A stretch of DNA of 64,000 nucleotides from Shewanella indica (lineage in GTDB: Bacteria > Pseudomonadota > Gammaproteobacteria > Enterobacterales > Shewanellaceae). A program made the translations under genes and the position numbers. The number at the start of each line of letters is the position of its first letter. The first letter of the stretch is position 1. The DNA is taken from positions 46,160 to 110,159 of the forward strand of contig NZ_NIJK01000039.1 in assembly GCF_002836975.1 (NCBI RefSeq), read 5' to 3'. Shown here one piece after another: positions 35,264-44,444 of this stretch. The notes beneath the pieces were generated by a model, which was given only the letters and a program-made list of their open reading frames with translations, was not told where the DNA came from and did not search any database.

Positions 35264-37585
35264 ATGGCCTTTGATGTTGATGAAGAGATACTCCAGGATT
35301 TTTTGATTGAAGCTGGCGAGATCCTTGAGCTGTTGCAAGAGCAGCTGGTATCTCTGGAAAACAATCCGGAAGATACAGATTTGCTCAACGCCATCTTCAG
35401 GGGATTTCACACGGTCAAAGGCGGTGCAGGATTCCTCGGGTTAGGGCCCATGGTGGATGTCTGTCACGAGGCAGAAAACACCTTCGATTTATTGCGTACC
35501 GGTAAGCGCAGTGTCAACTCCGAGTTGATGGATATCATACTGCAAGCGTTGGACACGATTAACACCATGTTCAACCAAACCCAATCCGGCCAGGAGCAGG
35601 AAGCTGCAGATGAAGTGTTATTGGCAAAACTCAAGCTGCTTAGCTCAGGTGCGCCTTTACCTTCAGAACAGGCTCAGGCTGAAACGCCTGCCGCAGTAGA
35701 AACCGGCGATGAGAGTGTTGATGAGTTGTTTGATGGCATGCTTGATAGTGCCGCGGTGGAGCTGTTTGAGGAGCCAACTTCACAGACTCCCGAGACATCG
35801 ACTCAAGGCAGCGCAGCCAGTATAGATGAAATTGATGAAGCCGAGTTTGAAGCCTTGCTGGATGCCTTGCATGGTTCAGGCAAGGGCCCTTCTGCCGGCA
35901 GTGCTCCGGCTTTGGGTAGTGACGCCCTCAAGTCCAGCGACAGCGCTCCTGTAAGTTCCTCTTCAGATGACATCACAGACGATGAATTTGAGCGACTGCT
36001 CGATGAATTGCATGGTAAGGGGCAGTTTGCCGCGGCGCCTGCAGCCAACAGTGCTGTTGTTGAGGAAGCCGCATCTGCCAGTGTCGATGCCGATGAAATT
36101 TCCGATGATGAGTTTGAAAAACTGCTCGATGAGTTGCACGGCAAAGGCGCCGGCCCTGGCGCTAACACCAGTGGTTCAGAGCCTGCTGCGGGTAATGCAA
36201 GTGCCAAAGCGCCTGCTGCATCTCAAGCATCTGCATCCCAAGTAGCCGCACCCAAAGCACCGGCAGCGAATGCCGCTGCTACGCCGAAGGCGGCTCCAGC
36301 TGCTGCCAAAGTCGAGGCACCTAAAGCGGCCGCCAAACCTCAGGCCAAGGCTCCTGCTGTTGCCAAAGACACATCTCCTGCCAAGGCTGCGACCAGTGTG
36401 CCTCAGGGGGAAACCACTGTTCGGGTAGATACGGCTCGCCTGGATGAGATCATGAATATGGTCGGTGAGCTGGTATTGGTACGTAACCGCTTGGTCAGCC
36501 TCGGGATATCCCGCGAAGATGAAGAGATGTCCAAGGCGCTGGCCAACCTGGATCTGGTGACCTCCGATCTGCAGGGGGCCGTGATGAAGACCCGGATGCA
36601 GCCGATTAAGAAAGTATTCGGTCGTTTCCCTCGGGTGGTTCGCGACTTGGCCCGCAGTCTCAATAAAGAGATAGATCTGCGGATGATAGGTGAAGACACG
36701 GATCTGGATAAGAACCTGGTCGAAGCCCTTGCCGACCCCCTGGTGCACCTGGTGCGTAACTCAGTGGATCACGGTATTGAAATGCCTGATGTGCGCGAGG
36801 CCAATGGTAAGCCCAGAACCGGGGTTATTACTTTGGCGGCCAGTCAGGAAGGTGACCATATCCTGCTTAAAATTGAGGATGACGGCGCCGGTATGGACGC
36901 TGCCAAACTCAAAGAGATTGCCATAAGTCGTGGTGTGCTGGATGAAGATAGCGCCGCCCGAATGTCCGATCAGGAAGCCTATAACCTGATTTTCGCCCCC
37001 GGCTTCTCGACCAAGGTAGAGATTTCTGATATCTCCGGCCGAGGTGTTGGGATGGATGTCGTCAAGACCCGTATTACTCAGCTTAACGGCTCTGTGCATA
37101 TCGACTCGGTCAAGGGTAAAGGCACCCGTCTGGAGATCAAGGTACCTTTAACCTTGGCGATTATGCCCACTCTGATGGTGGAAGTTGCCAAGCAGGTGTT
37201 TGCCTTGCCGCTTTCCAGCGTGAATGAGATTTTCCATCTGGATCTAACCAAGACCAATATTGTAGATGGGCAATTGACTGTGATCGTTCGGGACAAAGCG
37301 GTGCCACTCTTCTATCTCGAACGTTGGCTCAGCCGTAAACCGATGAGCTTCCAGCATGGTGACAAGAAACATGGCCATGTGGTCATAGTTCAGCTTGGCA
37401 CCATGCAGATAGGTTTTGTGGTAGATGCCCTGATAGGTCAGGAAGAGGTGGTAATTAAACCGCTGGGCTCCATGTTGCACGGTACGCCGGGGATGGCGGG
37501 GGCCACTATAACATCGGACGGCGGTATTGCGCTGATCCTCGATGTACCAGGATTATTGAAGCACTACGCCAAGTCCAAGCGTTGA
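35264..37585 (+). CDS. cheA: Chemotaxis histidine kinase CheA
   Basis: CheA is the kinase of the chemoreceptor arrays. The 773-residue protein has an HPt domain with H49 (RGFHTVKGGAG). A long low-complexity linker (about 130-380) follows, then dimerisation, ATPase (NSVDHGIE; GRGVGMDVVK) and CheW-like domains to the end. The linker holds three copies of an acidic helix motif, near residues 188-206, 236-253 and 277-295 (consensus DEFEXLLDELHGKG), and a weaker fourth at about 149-160. After them comes an alanine/proline/lysine stretch. These copies probably correspond to the region through which Vibrio CheA binds ParP. Confidence 0.96.
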   Translation: MAFDVDEEILQDFLIEAGEILELLQEQLVSLENNPEDTDLLNAIFRGFHTVKGGAGFLGLGPMVDVCHEAENTFDLLRTGKRSVNSELMDIILQALDTINTMFNQTQSGQEQEAADEVLLAKLKLLSSGAPLPSEQAQAETPAAVETGDESVDELFDGMLDSAAVELFEEPTSQTPETSTQGSAASIDEIDEAEFEALLDALHGSGKGPSAGSAPALGSDALKSSDSAPVSSSSDDITDDEFERLLDELHGKGQFAAAPAANSAVVEEAASASVDADEISDDEFEKLLDELHGKGAGPGANTSGSEPAAGNASAKAPAASQASASQVAAPKAPAANAAATPKAAPAAAKVEAPKAAAKPQAKAPAVAKDTSPAKAATSVPQGETTVRVDTARLDEIMNMVGELVLVRNRLVSLGISREDEEMSKALANLDLVTSDLQGAVMKTRMQPIKKVFGRFPRVVRDLARSLNKEIDLRMIGEDTDLDKNLVEALADPLVHLVRNSVDHGIEMPDVREANGKPRTGVITLAASQEGDHILLKIEDDGAGMDAAKLKEIAISRGVLDEDSAARMSDQEAYNLIFAPGFSTKVEISDISGRGVGMDVVKTRITQLNGSVHIDSVKGKGTRLEIKVPLTLAIMPTLMVEVAKQVFALPLSSVNEIFHLDLTKTNIVDGQLTVIVRDKAVPLFYLERWLSRKPMSFQHGDKKHGHVVIVQLGTMQIGFVVDALIGQEEVVIKPLGSMLHGTPGMAGATITSDGGIALILDVPGLLKHYAKSKR

Positions 37586-37605
37586 AGTGCTGTATAAGGA
37601 TTTAA

Positions 37606-38754
37606 ATGACCATTAAAGTTTTGGTTGTCGATGATTCGAGCTTCTTTCGACGACGAGTCAGCGAAATAGTCAATCAGGATCCTGAGCTTGAAGTGATAGG
37701 AATGGCCAATAACGGTGCAGAAGCCGTTAAGCTGGCCGCTGAGCTCAAGCCTCAGGTGATCACCATGGATATTGAAATGCCGATAATGGACGGAATAACC
37801 GCCGTGCGGCAGATAATGGCCACTCATCCGACACCTATCCTGATGTTCTCTTCTTTAACCCATGATGGCGCCAAGGCAACCCTGGATGCGCTGGACGCAG
37901 GGGCTTTGGATTTTCTTCCCAAGCGGTTTGAAGATATTGCCACCAACAAGGATGAAGCGATTCGTTTGCTGCAGCAAAGGGTCAAGGCGTTGGGACGCAG
38001 GCGGATATTTCGCCCCATAGTTCGGCCGAACGTAACGCCTACGCCGCTTGGTTCGTCAAACCGGCCCGCAGCGTCAAGCAGTTTGCCGCGCCAGAGCGCC
38101 ACAGCAGCAAGTATTTCAGCCAATCGTCAATTGCAGAGACGCAGTGCGGGGGCGGCGCCTGCAAGAGCCAGTGGCAAGCAATATAAATTGCTGGTTATAG
38201 GCACTTCCACCGGTGGGCCGGTGGCATTACAGCGAATATTGACCCAGTTTCCGGCGGACTATCCGCATCCCATTTTATTGGTACAGCATATGCCGGCAGC
38301 TTTTACACCGGCCTTTGCCAGCAGGCTTAATGGTTTGTGTAAGATAGAAGTCAAAGAAGCTGTCAACGGCGACATGCTCAGACCCGGTTGCGCCTATCTC
38401 GCGCCCGGCGGCATGCAAATGATGCTGGAGCGTTCAGGGGCTACAGGCCGGATTAAAATTCTCGCCGGCAATGAAGATATGAATTACAAACCCTGCGTCG
38501 ATATCACTTTTGCGTCAGCTTCCAAGGCTTTTGGCGGTGATGTTTTGGCGGTTATCCTGACGGGCATGGGCGCCGATGGCCGTGAAGGGGCGCGTATGCT
38601 TAAAGGTGTTGGTGCTACCATCTGGGCCCAGGATGAAGCTTCCTGTGTTGTTTATGGTATGCCGCAGGCTGTGACAACTGCCGGCATTTCCAGCCAATCC
38701 ATTTCGCTGGATAATATGGCTGAAGCGATATTGCGAGAGTCGGCTCGTGGCTGA
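37606..38754 (+). CDS. cheB: Chemoreceptor methylesterase CheB
   Basis: CheB removes methyl groups from receptors to adapt the response. The 382-residue product has a receiver domain (D55 in ITMDIEMP), a serine/proline-rich linker at about 145-185, and the esterase domain. The catalytic residues are Ser in [10 protein letters not shown], His in VQHMPAAFT and Asp in GMGADGREG. The methyltransferase CheR is not in the window. Its last codons overlap the next gene by 8 bp. Confidence 0.96.
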   Translation: MTIKVLVVDDSSFFRRRVSEIVNQDPELEVIGMANNGAEAVKLAAELKPQVITMDIEMPIMDGITAVRQIMATHPTPILMFSSLTHDGAKATLDALDAGALDFLPKRFEDIATNKDEAIRLLQQRVKALGRRRIFRPIVRPNVTPTPLGSSNRPAASSSLPRQSATAASISANRQLQRRSAGAAPARASGKQYKLLVIGTSTGGPVALQRILTQFPADYPHPILLVQHMPAAFTPAFASRLNGLCKIEVKEAVNGDMLRPGCAYLAPGGMQMMLERSGATGRIKILAGNEDMNYKPCVDITFASASKAFGGDVLAVILTGMGADGREGARMLKGVGATIWAQDEASCVVYGMPQAVTTAGISSQSISLDNMAEAILRESARG

Positions 38755-39232
38755 TAACGAAACGCGCATACTGGGATACCGGTTGGCGCTGTTTTTATGT
38801 TTGGTTGCCCTGTTGGTTGTGGCTGCACTTTACTGGGATTTGCGACAAAAGAACCAGCAACTGAGTGAGGAAGTCACCCAGCTTGAGTCGTCCCAAGTGC
38901 TCTTGATGGTGCCGGATGAACAGGCGGCGATTATTGCCGATTGGATGAGCCGTCATCCGCAGCAGACTGCATCCTTATTGGATGTGATTAGACCTAAGGT
39001 GGCATCGGGGGCAGAGACGGCAGCGGATGTATCGCCTCAAGTGCAAGCTCCCCGGGCTGCAGCGGCCGCAGAGAACCCTGAAAAAATAACGGTTCAAGGC
39101 ACTGCTGTAACGCCAGCGCCCCAAGCTGAGACTGAAGGTGCCAGGGTGACGGAGTTGGAAAATGGCGTAAAAGTAATACGTTTACCTCACGGTGGGATCC
39201 GGGTCACTACCCGTGAAGAGGGTAATGAGTAG
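38747..39232 (+). CDS. Uncharacterised membrane-anchored protein between cheB and parC
   Basis: I do not recognise a named family. The 161-residue product (GTG start at 38,747, overlapping cheB by 8 bp) has one transmembrane helix at about residues 11-29. A short coiled coil ([16 protein letters not shown]) and a small helical segment ([14 protein letters not shown]) follow. An alanine/proline/glutamate-rich linker comes next, and the protein ends in a basic strand-forming tail ([18 protein letters not shown]). The orientation predicts a short cytoplasmic end and a mostly periplasmic body, but this is not certain. The tight overlap with cheB and position before parC suggest a chemotaxis-related role; the activity is unknown. 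Confidence 0.75.
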   Translation: MADNETRILGYRLALFLCLVALLVVAALYWDLRQKNQQLSEEVTQLESSQVLLMVPDEQAAIIADWMSRHPQQTASLLDVIRPKVASGAETAADVSPQVQAPRAAAAAENPEKITVQGTAVTPAPQAETEGARVTELENGVKVIRLPHGGIRVTTREEGNE

Positions 39233-39308
39233 CCGTACAAGACAAGAACGACAATAATAGTGGCTCGTTTCACGAGTTGGCCGACAAGGCGAGAATAAGG
39301 GGCGGAAA

Positions 39309-40100
39309 GTGAAGGTCTGGACCATTGCAAACCAAAAAGGCGGAGTGGGCAAAACCACAACAGTAGCCAGTTTGGCGGGCACGCTGGCCAAGCGTGGTCA
39401 GCGGGTTCTGATGATAGACACAGATCCCCATGCTTCGCTGGGTTACTATTTGGGCATAGATTCGGAAGAGGTGCCAGGCTCATTGTATGACCTGTTTCTG
39501 GCTCATAAGCAGCTTGATACCTCTTTGGTAAAGCAGCATGCGGTTCCCACCTCGGTTGAGGGAGTCGATCTTTTGGCGGCAACTATGGCGTTGGCCACTT
39601 TGGATCGCGCCCTTGGTCACCAGGAAGGCATGGGGCTGGTGCTGCGTAATATTCTCAAGTCGGTTGAGGATGACTATGATGTCGCCTTGGTCGACTGTCC
39701 TCCTGTGCTGGGGGTATTGATGGTCAATGCTCTGGCAGCCAGCCAACATATAGTGATCCCGGTTCAGACCGAGTTTTTGGCGATTAAAGGCCTGGATAGA
39801 ATGATCAAAACTATGGAGCTGATGGGGCGCTCGAAGAAGATCCGCTACAGTTACTCCATAGTGCCAACCATGTATGACAGACGCACCAAGGCTTCGCCCG
39901 CAGCTTTGCAGCATCTCGGCGAGGTATACGGCGATACCTTATGGCCGGATGTGATCCCTGTGGATACCAAGTTTCGCGACGCCAGTTTGGCCCACCTGCC
40001 GGCGTCCCACTATGCCCCCAACACGCGGGGGGTGAAGGCCTACGAGCGTTTGCTCGATTATCTGCTGGCGGGGGAGTTTAATCATGTCAAAATCGGTTGA
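39309..40100 (+). CDS. parC: ParA-like ATPase ParC, polar positioning of chemotaxis arrays
   Basis: ParC is a ParA/Soj-family ATPase that in Vibrio brings chemotaxis arrays to the pole and helps daughter cells inherit them. The 263-residue protein has the deviant Walker A at the N-terminus (NQKGGVGKTTTVASLAG), the switch region (MIDTDPHASLGYYLG) and DCPPVLGVLMVNAL. It starts with GTG at 39,309. It lacks the N-terminal DNA-binding part of plasmid ParA. It is followed by parP with a 17-bp overlap, so the partners are co-translated. Confidence 0.9.
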   Translation: MKVWTIANQKGGVGKTTTVASLAGTLAKRGQRVLMIDTDPHASLGYYLGIDSEEVPGSLYDLFLAHKQLDTSLVKQHAVPTSVEGVDLLAATMALATLDRALGHQEGMGLVLRNILKSVEDDYDVALVDCPPVLGVLMVNALAASQHIVIPVQTEFLAIKGLDRMIKTMELMGRSKKIRYSYSIVPTMYDRRTKASPAALQHLGEVYGDTLWPDVIPVDTKFRDASLAHLPASHYAPNTRGVKAYERLLDYLLAGEFNHVKIG

Positions 40101-41019
40101 TGAGACTGTTTTTGATTATTTCAACCTGTTGCTGACTGAGTCTGACCCGGCAGCCCAAACGACACCCACTGGGTTAAGGGATAATACTGCTGCGCCAATA
40201 GAGGCTGAGCCCAAGATGACGGTCATTTCCCGGCCTGATACAAGTGCCGAGCAATATCCGGCAGCGCAGAAGACGCCGACACTTGACCGCAATGCGCTGG
40301 AGCAGTTGTTGGCGCCGGTGTTTAAAGAGGCGGTTGCTGAGACGAAAGCGGCTGAAGTGGCTACAGAAACGCCGTTGAAAACGGTTAATAAGCTTGAACC
40401 GCAGGTGGAAGCTATTGCCGGACAGTTGAATGTTCAAACTGATGCCGCCGTGAGCGAACAGGCTCAGATCCAAGAGCTAACAGAGCCTGAGCGACAGGAA
40501 GTGGTGCAATTGGAGACGCAAGTCGGCGCACCGGCAGTGCCTCTAGAACCGCTTAAGGATCAACTGGAAGACGAGTTTCAAGTATTGTTCTTTAAAGTGG
40601 CGGGACTGACATTGGCGGTGCCGCTGATAAGTCTGGGCGGTATCGTCAGAATAGAGCGTATTAATCATATTTTTGGACGCCCAAGCTGGTTTATGGGGGT
40701 TCAGGGCTACCGGGATTCACAACTGAATATCGTTGATACCTGTGCCTGGGTTATGCCGGAAAAATATGATGATAAACTGGCTCAATCCGTAAATTATCAA
40801 TATCTTGTAGTATTAGAGAACAGTAATTGGGGTTTGGCTTGTGAGTCTTTGGTCAATGCGGTCAAAATTGACAAGTCGCAGGTCAACTGGCGAGGCAGTC
40901 AAGGTAAACGCCCCTGGTTGGCCGGAGTAGTGAAAGAACAAATGTGTGGCATTTTACATGTGCAGGCATTGATTGAAATGCTCAATGCCGGGTTAGGTTG
41001 TCAGGATCCGATAGACTGA
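40084..41019 (+). CDS. parP: ParP, CheW-domain array anchor
   Basis: ParP ties ParC to the chemotaxis array. The 311-residue protein has a long disordered acidic and proline-rich N-terminal half (about 1-160). A C-terminal CheW-like domain (about 165-305) starts at DEFQVLFFKVAGLTLAVPL and includes INHIFGRPSWFMGVQGYR. This is the layout described for Vibrio ParP, whose C-terminal array-integration domain contacts CheA and receptors. Position between parC and cheW matches. It could be annotated simply as a CheW-domain protein. Confidence 0.88.
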   Translation: MSKSVDETVFDYFNLLLTESDPAAQTTPTGLRDNTAAPIEAEPKMTVISRPDTSAEQYPAAQKTPTLDRNALEQLLAPVFKEAVAETKAAEVATETPLKTVNKLEPQVEAIAGQLNVQTDAAVSEQAQIQELTEPERQEVVQLETQVGAPAVPLEPLKDQLEDEFQVLFFKVAGLTLAVPLISLGGIVRIERINHIFGRPSWFMGVQGYRDSQLNIVDTCAWVMPEKYDDKLAQSVNYQYLVVLENSNWGLACESLVNAVKIDKSQVNWRGSQGKRPWLAGVVKEQMCGILHVQALIEMLNAGLGCQDPID

Positions 41020-41026
41020 GGTAAAT

Positions 41027-41521
41027 ATGACTGATTCAAGAAATGTAGCAGCGGTATCTGCAAGCAAGGACGATGCCGTTCTCCAGTGGGTAACCTTCAG
41101 GCTGGATAACGAAACCTATGGCATCAACGTGATGCAGGTTCAGGAAGTATTGCGTTATACCGAAATTGCCCCGGTTCCGGGGGCTCCTCACTATGTATTG
41201 GGGATCATCAATCTGCGCGGTAATGTGGTGACTGTTATTGATACCCGCTCGCGTTTTGGCTTACCTTCCTCAGAAGTGGACGACTCTACCCGAATCGTAA
41301 TTATCGAAGCGGAAAAGCAGGTGATAGGTATCTTGGTCGACAGTGTGGCTGAGGTGGTTTATCTGCGCCGTTCTGAAATCGATAACGCGCCGAATGTGGG
41401 TACCGAAGAGAGTGCCAAGTTTATTCAGGGCGTCAGCAACCGTGGTGATGAGCTATTGATCTTGGTCGACTTGGACAAGCTGCTTTCAGATGATGAATGG
41501 GCCGAGTTGGCACAGATCTGA
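41027..41521 (+). CDS. cheW: Chemotaxis coupling protein CheW
   Basis: CheW links receptors to CheA. The 164-residue product is a single CheW domain: QWVTFRLDNETYGINVMQVQ near the start, and NLRGNVVTVIDTRSRFGLP in the middle. It ends with LLILVDLDKLLSDDEWAEL. Length is normal. It follows parP after 7 bp. Confidence 0.97.
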   Translation: MTDSRNVAAVSASKDDAVLQWVTFRLDNETYGINVMQVQEVLRYTEIAPVPGAPHYVLGIINLRGNVVTVIDTRSRFGLPSSEVDDSTRIVIIEAEKQVIGILVDSVAEVVYLRRSEIDNAPNVGTEESAKFIQGVSNRGDELLILVDLDKLLSDDEWAELAQI

Positions 41522-41551
41522 TAGGCCTTGGTGGAAAAGGAGTTTTAACCC

Positions 41552-41965
41552 ATGATGGGCGATGGTTTCTTGATCGCTGCGCTGGTATATGTCATTGCCT
41601 GTCTCGGACTGGTGCTGTACCTGCAAAAACAAAGCAACAAGCTCAGGAACAAGGTTGAGGCGTTAACTGTCCTGGTCAAGGAAAGCGACCGACAAAGAGA
41701 GTCCTTCAAGCGGGAGCTGCAGGAGCTGCGTAGCGGTACCATAGGCGTTGGCCGTCGGGTGTTGGAGCTTGAAAAACGTCTCGCGCAGCAAAATGCTCGT
41801 CTGGATGAGTCAATGCAGCAGGACCCTCAGGCCAAGCTATACAGCCGGGCAATGAAAATGGTGCAACTGGGAGCCGGTGTCGATGAGCTGATCCGTGAGT
41901 GTGAGCTACCCAAAGCGGAAGCTGAACTCTTAATTCGCTTGCATGGCAAGACAGCCCGGGCCTGA
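41552..41965 (+). CDS. DUF2802-type membrane-anchored protein downstream of cheW
   Basis: The 137-residue protein has one N-terminal transmembrane helix (about residues 5-23). A coiled coil follows, with RNKVEALTVLVKESDRQRES and GVGRRVLELEKRLAQQNARL. A small C-terminal helix-turn-helix-like region then contains GAGVDELIRECELPKAEAEL. It matches the DUF2802 proteins found after cheW in Vibrio and Shewanella. Function is not known to me. It is the last gene of the che run, closed by a strong terminator. Confidence 0.8.
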   Translation: MMGDGFLIAALVYVIACLGLVLYLQKQSNKLRNKVEALTVLVKESDRQRESFKRELQELRSGTIGVGRRVLELEKRLAQQNARLDESMQQDPQAKLYSRAMKMVQLGAGVDELIRECELPKAEAELLIRLHGKTARA

Positions 41966-41978
41966 TAATCAACCAAAT

Positions 41979-42011
41979 AAAAAGAGCGCATCTTGGATGC
42001 GCTCTTTTTAT
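41979..42011. terminator. Bidirectional terminator ending the che cluster
   Basis: A-run, 10-bp stem AGAGCGCATC / GATGCGCTCT with a 3-base loop, then T-run. A on the left and T on the right make it work for both the plus-strand che transcript and the minus-strand gene pair ending at 42,096. Confidence 0.92.
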
Positions 42012-42095
42012 TTCTATCGTAATGAAAACGAATGAATCCCCTTCAAGGTGTTGCAGCTTTCAAGGTAACCCTTTGGCTGTGTTAGCTCTCTTTCT

Positions 42096-42419
42096 TTAGG
42101 CCTTGTCGACAATTCTTTGATGCAGGTTATTCCACTGCTCGGGAAACTTGCCATCCAGCATATAGACAAAAGCGATCAGCTCAGCGATCAGTTGATAGAG
42201 TTCCTTGGGGATCTCTTGTCCCAACTCCAGCATTTGCAGAAAATCACTTAAGTAAGGGTCTTGATGAATATGAATACCCGCCTCTTTTGCCAAAGCGATA
42301 ATCTCTTCAGCCAGCAGATCTTGCCCTTTGGCGGTGATTTTGGGCGCAGTTTTGCCATCATAACTCAGGGCCACCGCCTGACGAGGTTTGTTTGGCTTGT
42401 CGTTTGAATCTTCGGGCAT
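42096..42419 (-). CDS. Free-standing FlhB C-terminal domain protein
   Basis: The 107-residue product aligns with the part of FlhB that lies after the NPTH cleavage point: RQAVALSYDGKTAPKITAKG, AEEIIALAKEAGIHIHQDPY, then GQEIPKELYQLIAELIAFVY. It has no membrane helices and no cleavage site of its own. Similar stand-alone domains are known as FlhX in Helicobacter and YlqH in Bacillus; FlhX can replace the cleaved FlhB fragment. It lies 9 bp after a FliK-like gene in a two-gene minus-strand operon. A role in export switching is inferred. Confidence 0.88.
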   Translation of the reverse strand: MPEDSNDKPNKPRQAVALSYDGKTAPKITAKGQDLLAEEIIALAKEAGIHIHQDPYLSDFLQMLELGQEIPKELYQLIAELIAFVYMLDGKFPEQWNNLHQRIVDKA

Positions 42420-42428
42420 GGTCTTTCC

Positions 42429-44231
42429 TCAGGCCTTCAGTTGTACCAGGTAATGATCGCCGGGCAACAGGGACGCGGGTACAGGGGCAACATGGGCGTT
42501 CAATTCATTGGGAGTGAGTCCTAACTGAAGCAACTTTTGCGACAGTGGTTGCAGGAAATTACTGACTCTATTGATCAGGGTTTGGGTGCTGCCGATAAAC
42601 TGCAGGTCGACCTTGGTATCCTTCACTTGCGCTTTAATGAGCAAGGAGCCCATTCCCAGGTTAAACTTGAGCTGCAACTGCCAGGCTTTGTCTTTGTCCG
42701 TGTCCTGATCCGACTCTTGATGCTCGAACTTGCCTTCCAGTTGCTCATTTCTTTGGTTGAGATAGTAGGGCAGCATAAAATACCAGCATTGACCGCCGTT
42801 ATCTGTATTGGCCTGTTGATAGAGTGCTACCGCTTGAGACATTTGTTGTAGGGCGTCCAGTGTACCTTGCTTTTCCAGCGAGGCCAGTTGGTAATTTTGC
42901 AGACCGGATTGACTTTGCAACCCTTCTAAATATTGCTTCAAACGCTGAGGTACACTGAGGTTTTGATTGCCGGCCCTGATGCCAAGCAACAGCTGAAACA
43001 AGGTGGTAATGGCACCGGCTTGTGTCAGCGTTTGCGACGGTGCTTGTTGGTGGGTTAGTTGTAATCCAGTGAGGCCCAGTAGTTCAGCTCTCAGCAAAGA
43101 GGGCTCGGTCAGTTCACTCAGGGGGACAGGCGATAATGCCGGTAGCTGCTTGAGTAGCTCTGTCGCCTGGTTGTATTTGACTTCAAGAGCCATCGCCTCG
43201 GCCCTCGGCATGGCTCCGGCTTTGTTAAAGGCGCGCTGAAGAAAGTTGAGTTCGGGCGTTTTCGGCGCCTCTGGTGTTACTTTATCGGATCTTGTCCTAG
43301 TCGTTGGCTTTTCCGTTGGGGCGGTTGGTTTTTCTGCTGTAGTCGTCCTTGCCAACTGTTGTAAAGCCTGAAGTGAAGCTTTGTCTGTCCTTGGTAAAAC
43401 AGCCGCTCTTGACTCAACCAAGCTAATTTTATCAAGTGTTTGCTGTGTCAAAGGTAATGCAGCTGTCGATACCTTACTGCCAGGCGCCGTTATTGAATTG
43501 GTTTTGGAGTCAATACTCGCTCGGGTCTCTGAGTTTATTTGCGGCGCTTGAGCTTTGGGTTGTTGTTCCAGAAGTTTGATTAACCTGGCATAGGTTTGGG
43601 CGAGTTCCGGCTTGGTTATCAGACGCTCATTTGCCACATCGGTCGTTGTTGTTGACAAAGCAGGGGCCGGCGATAGTTTCACATCCAGTCTTGCGTTAAT
43701 AGGGCTTAATTCCAGCTGCAGTCCTTGATTGTTGCTGATGACCTTGGCGACATATTCTCCTGCCGGTAGTTGTAACTGCGCCGGAAAGGCTATGCTGGTA
43801 CCGTTGGCAAAGCGCATATCAGCCTGAGAAACAGTTAACATGGGTAGCGGGTAGCCTTGTGGTCTGGCTGCCAACTGTTGCAGTACGGTTTGGCTGATGC
43901 CATTTTTGGCTGCCAGCTGCATCAGTGCATCCGGCAGCTTTATCTGTACTTCATTCGCCAGCCACAGCAATTGCACCGGCCTGCCTTGAATAATCTCCCC
44001 TAAGGGACGGGTCAGCTCCAGCAGGGCAGTATTGGACTGATATATAAGTGCTTTAGCTTGTGTGTTGGCCTGAGGTTCGACGAACTGCAATTGGTACTGA
44101 GTATTTTGCAACTCTAATCTGAGCTCGCTACCTAAATCCACTACAGTTACCGGTAACAGCGGAATAGACACGTTTGTTTGAGAGGAAGGCCCTGGCCCTG
44201 AAGGCGGGATTGTACCTTTGATTGGATCCAT
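42429..44231 (-). CDS. FliK-like hook-length control family protein
   Basis: The product is about 600 residues, with an ATG start at 44,231; a TTG 42 bases upstream would add 14 residues. It has an N-terminal half with scattered strands and a long low-complexity threonine/proline/lysine centre (about 230-340). The C-terminal region (about 490-595) resembles the FliK export-switch domain, with LQLKFNLGMGSLLIKAQVKD and VSNFLQPLSQKLLQLGLTPN. It is a distant second FliK in this genome besides the one at 22,021. It has no signal peptide. Together with the downstream FlhB-C protein it forms a unit that mirrors the known FliK-FlhB partnership. Confidence 0.72.
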   Translation of the reverse strand: MDPIKGTIPPSGPGPSSQTNVSIPLLPVTVVDLGSELRLELQNTQYQLQFVEPQANTQAKALIYQSNTALLELTRPLGEIIQGRPVQLLWLANEVQIKLPDALMQLAAKNGISQTVLQQLAARPQGYPLPMLTVSQADMRFANGTSIAFPAQLQLPAGEYVAKVISNNQGLQLELSPINARLDVKLSPAPALSTTTTDVANERLITKPELAQTYARLIKLLEQQPKAQAPQINSETRASIDSKTNSITAPGSKVSTAALPLTQQTLDKISLVESRAAVLPRTDKASLQALQQLARTTTAEKPTAPTEKPTTRTRSDKVTPEAPKTPELNFLQRAFNKAGAMPRAEAMALEVKYNQATELLKQLPALSPVPLSELTEPSLLRAELLGLTGLQLTHQQAPSQTLTQAGAITTLFQLLLGIRAGNQNLSVPQRLKQYLEGLQSQSGLQNYQLASLEKQGTLDALQQMSQAVALYQQANTDNGGQCWYFMLPYYLNQRNEQLEGKFEHQESDQDTDKDKAWQLQLKFNLGMGSLLIKAQVKDTKVDLQFIGSTQTLINRVSNFLQPLSQKLLQLGLTPNELNAHVAPVPASLLPGDHYLVQLKA

Positions 44232-44444
44232 TGTTGCAAACCCCACTCCTCTAGTTGATTTCTTGATGGGCAATCGTAAATTTAAATTTGATCTATTTCC
44301 TCAGCGAAGTATCCTTATCCGTCCGAATCGGCATTGGTAGAAGGTTGATTGTCGCACTGGATAATCTTGTTATCGGCGCATAGTAATCAAAGCTTTAACA
44401 GTTTTTCGGTTTGACTACAGTGGTACTTATACAAAGAGAGTAAT

